Notes under the pieces: generated by a model
What the model was told of the DNA's origin: nothing
Seen by the model: only the letters and a program-made list of their open reading frames with translations
Databases searched by the model: none
NCBI GenBank assembly: GCA_003255065.1
Contig: QAOA01008066.1
Location: 91,175 to 155,174, forward strand
Origin: Cercis canadensis
Lineage: Eukaryota > Streptophyta > Magnoliopsida > Fabales > Fabaceae
Reading direction: 5' to 3'
DNA length: 64,000 bases
Position numbers and translations under genes: made by a program
Part shown: piece by piece, positions 61,601-64,000 of the stretch
Layout of the letters: every line of letters starts with the position of its first letter
Numbering within the stretch: the first letter of the stretch is position 1

Positions 61601-63893
61601 CAGTACAATCTTCCCAAAACTATAAGTTAAATAATGTAAGAAGAATAATAGGAAGGAAGAACAAAAATGCTGAAAACAAAAAGAGAAGAACAATAAATAC
61701 CTTAATTCCATGGAAGCATCCTGTCAATAACTCAGCTGGACTTAGCGGACTTTGTGACAAATCTTCATGCATTTGAATTGCCCTTTTGACATTGCGAATG
61801 AGAGACAGAAGATCTACAAGGAACTCCCTTTCTGATTTCTGCAGACACAAACATGCAAATCACCAATCAGATTCAACAAATACGCATGTACAGAAAAATA
61901 AAGTTTCAAGTCCTCATGATACCTTTGACATATGGAGATTCACCGAGGCCCCATTTGCCAAAGGAATGTTTAGCACTCCATTTAATGGCTCCAGGGTGTC
62001 AACAGCATATGATCCACCCATCAGAGATGCCTAAAGAAAACAGAGAATAAGTGTATTTTCACACATAACATGATAATCAAACAACATGAATATAGCTCAT
62101 AAAATTGTAGGATGCATCATGACTGACATATTCACTAATTTCTTTGTCAGTGCAATCTTCCAATGGCTCATCCAAAGAAACCAACGACACATCATCCTCA
62201 CCTGCACAATTAAGAATACATAAAGAACAAGCAAAGCCTCTCACAACAAATTACAATTAAATCATATTGACACTGTATCTCATCAGTTTCATGTACATTT
62301 TTCTTTCTTTTCTCTATTTATAAACCCTTACAAAGTCTCTTACCAGGAAGTTGAATGTCAGCTTTATCTGAACCAAGAATGCTGATGCTCCTAAATGCAC
62401 TGCTGGACATGTCATTTTCTTGGACTAGTTTAAGATCTGCATGCACATTTTTTATTTTAATGATTATGAATGAGAAATAAAGAATATTATAGAAGTTATA
62501 GAATCCAAACTAAAAACCAGAGCCAGAGACCATTAATTCCTTCCACTTCCAGCAAAAAAACAGCTCGAGGCCTTTGGAATGGATTAGGAACCAGAACCTC
62601 ATTCAACTGCAAAAAGAAACAACATAATCGTCAATTAAACCTATAACAAAATACTAAGGAACATAAATAAGGTAATGAGAATCACAACTGATTTCAATGA
62701 CCTTGGATGAACCAGTAGCCGAAAGTGTATAAGGAGGAGCAAATCCAAGCAAGACAGACACGGCAGCTCCAACTTCCTCAAGTAGCATGGAAGGGCACTG
62801 CAAAAGGTTGAACTAACATAAATGTGTGCAATTTGGTTCATGTGAGCAGTGAACCATTTATCTCCTCATTTTGTTTCTTTCAATGATGTATTTAACAAAG
62901 ATTCAATTAGATTAGGGTGATTTGGGAATTCTAGGACAAAAAGTGAAGATGGAAAGCTGTCACAAAGTTCTCCTTTGGAGTAGTAGAGATGAAAAAACTC
63001 CCCACACTATTTAGTATTTATCTTCTCATTTGCACACCACCAAGACACATGGAAGTTCATAAAATTTTTAAAATTTTGATAAATTGAAGCATTTTTTGTG
63101 ACAATTTCCCTCCACTCCTCTTAAGTACAATTCATTTACTAATTTAAATCAGGCAACTATCTTTATTATCTCAAACTTAACCAAATCTGTTCAACTCCAT
63201 CAACATCATGTGTCGATTCCACTTAAACATGTTGACATGTCCTTCTCCAAGTTTCCCAAAAATATACACAGTTTGAAAGTTACTAATCAAGAAAACTTTC
63301 AGCCCATGAATAAAACATACCAGAATCTAAATAAGCATTCCACCAACCAATGTTATTACCTCTAACACCAGTAATTCAAAATCCCAGATCTTCAGGTGCG
63401 TCAACAATCAATCTTTACAGCCCACAATTATGTTTAAACCACAATTATGTTTAAACCCCCCTCCCCCCCAAAAAAAAAAGAGAAATGAGGAATGGAAAAT
63501 CATTTTCCTCCTTGATCATTGTTTTTTTCTTCCTTTCATTTCTTCTAAACAATACTTTCCATTGATAACAGACAAATTATGGGCGATGAACTATTACTAT
63601 TAATTCTTCACCATTATTTCTCAATCTAGTGTTGCAGATTTATCCATAAGATTCCAATTGAGTTTGATTTCACACTCAAACATCTTCTAATAAAAGGGGG
63701 ACAAATTTTTAGAGGAAAATTCTAAGAAAAAACTTTACTTTACATTGACCCATCAGTTGAATTGGAAGGTTAAATAAATGGAATGCAAAATAAAAATAAA
63801 AAAAAGTACCTGAGCTTCATCGCTGGATGATCTAGCGCGAAAGAATTGATTACTAGAGCTATCGATCAACAAAACTGAACCAGTACCCTCGCC
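55652..63893 (-). CDS. Conserved plant type I membrane protein (DUF7794-like), 10 readable exons, 5' end off window
   Basis: Coding exons on the minus strand, all with GT-AG borders and compatible phases: 63810-63893, 62702-62797, 62531-62606, 62344-62436, 62128-62201, 61923-62030, 61701-61838, 56962-57067 (or duplicate 57160-57265), 56639-56844, 55652-55720. Landmarks in order: GSVLLIDSSSNQFFR, GAAVSVLLGFAPPYTLSA, PNPFQRPRAVFLLEVEG, ILGSDKADIQLP, SLVSLDEPLED, SLIRNVKRAIQMHEDLS, LQEQYGAESIAQHG, KIFDSLQEAYK, a membrane segment (AWVTGIILLVSTLIGIYYLL) and a short tail RDTLLYSNVKLD. This matches a plant-wide family of secretory-pathway type I membrane proteins of unknown function. About 335 residues are readable; the signal peptide exon is missing. 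The exon junction at 61701 to 57067 spans an unusually large, repeat-filled intron. Confidence 0.85.
56496..56533. repeat. Poly-T tract with an N in the last intron
   Basis: T-run broken by an N at 56522, within the intron between the last two coding exons; the following 56540-56570 is G-rich (gagagcgcggggggtggggg). Confidence 0.9.
56962..57355 (-). repeat. Duplicated exon and intron block around a single N
   Basis: 56962-57158 and 57160-57355 are nearly identical (one visible difference in the exon, ttttgtcag against tttcgtcag). Both contain a full 106-bp coding exon (56962-57067, 57160-57265). If real, splicing both would break the frame (106 bases is not a multiple of three). The N sits exactly at the exon edge, so an assembly join is likely. 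Confidence 0.8.
59466..59620. mobile_element. 155-bp palindromic MITE in the intron
   Basis: Ends TTAATTATGCTCT and AGAGCATAATTAA are exact inverse matches; inverted similarity continues inward through 'gtcaagtaggtccct' on both arms, so most of the element can fold on itself. Consistent with a MITE; the superfamily is unclear (a TTA or TA target is possible). Confidence 0.8.
60074..60594. mobile_element. Solo-LTR candidate (521 bp) in the intron
   Basis: Begins TGATGTAGCCC and ends CTATCTGTATCA, flanked by catgt and catat (4 of 5 bases alike). The interior has a TATA-like 'ctatatatag' and no coding domain. Consistent with an old LTR left after recombination. Confidence 0.5.
62798..63809. other. 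First readable intron of the membrane-protein gene
   Basis: About 1.0 kb between exons ending SSSDEAQ and starting CPSMLLEE. No other feature was seen apart from a C-rich then A-rich stretch at 63456-63480. Confidence 0.6.
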
Positions 63894-64000
63894 CTGCAAC
63901 AAACGATCAAATCAAAGGAAGAAATTGTTAGATCAAAGCACCATCTCGATGCCAACTCATACACGTACACGCGTATCAGCTTACCTAATTAGAGAGATAA
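63894..64000 (-). other. Upstream intron and possible edge of the preceding exon
   Basis: On the minus strand a canonical donor, AATTAG|gtaagc, ends a candidate exon at 63985; the intron 63894-63984 is 91 bases and ends tttgttgcag. In the frame required by the next exon the candidate exon's last codon is TAG, so it may be untranslated, misplaced or mutated. Most of it lies outside the window. Confidence 0.4.

Larger units (their letters stand above)
57280..61700. other. Large intron of the membrane-protein gene
   Basis: About 4.4 kb without recognised coding sequence between exons ending GCFHGIK and starting ILQEQYG. It holds a MITE (59466-59620) and a solo-LTR candidate (60074-60594). An open frame on minus at 59022-59387 has no recognisable domain. 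Confidence 0.6.

Overview
The window is nuclear DNA of a eudicot plant. The evidence is spliced plant genes with GT-AG introns, a Kunitz-type inhibitor, Athila-like and SIRE-like LTR retrotransposons, Mutator, hAT and Harbinger-like DNA transposons, and AT-rich intergenic DNA. The species cannot be named from this. Single-N joins flanked by nearly identical direct repeats suggest a draft assembly of a heterozygous genome with overlapping contig ends or alleles left unmerged.

Layout. 1-4.4 kb is the 5' part of a decayed MuDR-type Mutator element (minus strand) with its terminal repeat. 4.9-12.3 kb holds two related long-TIR Mutator-like elements, one carrying a SUVH (SRA/pre-SET) histone methyltransferase fragment and the other a ubiquilin/DSK2 fragment. 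12.4-15.7 kb has a LINE tail and a 1.94-kb hAT-type element with an 8-bp target duplication, carrying exons of a gene I cannot name. 17.6-18.4 kb is a 0.79-kb Mutator-like element just upstream of the only intact short gene, a secreted Kunitz inhibitor (18595-19173). 19.2-26.9 kb is a tandem array of Kunitz 3'-flank copies without genes, one of them interrupted by a Harbinger-like element with a dyskerin/CBF5 fragment. 26.9-50.7 kb is one old SIRE-like Copia element split by three later insertions: an Athila-like Gypsy body and two large solo-LTR-like elements. 50.7-55.1 kb returns to Kunitz flank DNA, with another long-TIR element, a Kunitz 3' relic and a second Harbinger-like element carrying an ACC-oxidase fragment.

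55.6-64 kb, minus strand, is a conserved multi-exon host gene for a predicted type I membrane protein (plant DUF7794-like family). Ten coding exons are readable, one large intron is filled with repeats, and the 5' end lies beyond the window.

The main theme is gene-fragment capture. Six TIR elements from three superfamily types (Mutator-like, hAT-like, PIF/Harbinger-like) each carry host-gene-like exons within about 50 kb. Two of them belong to the same Harbinger-like family and hold different genes. The second theme is amplification of Kunitz flanking DNA with loss of the genes themselves.
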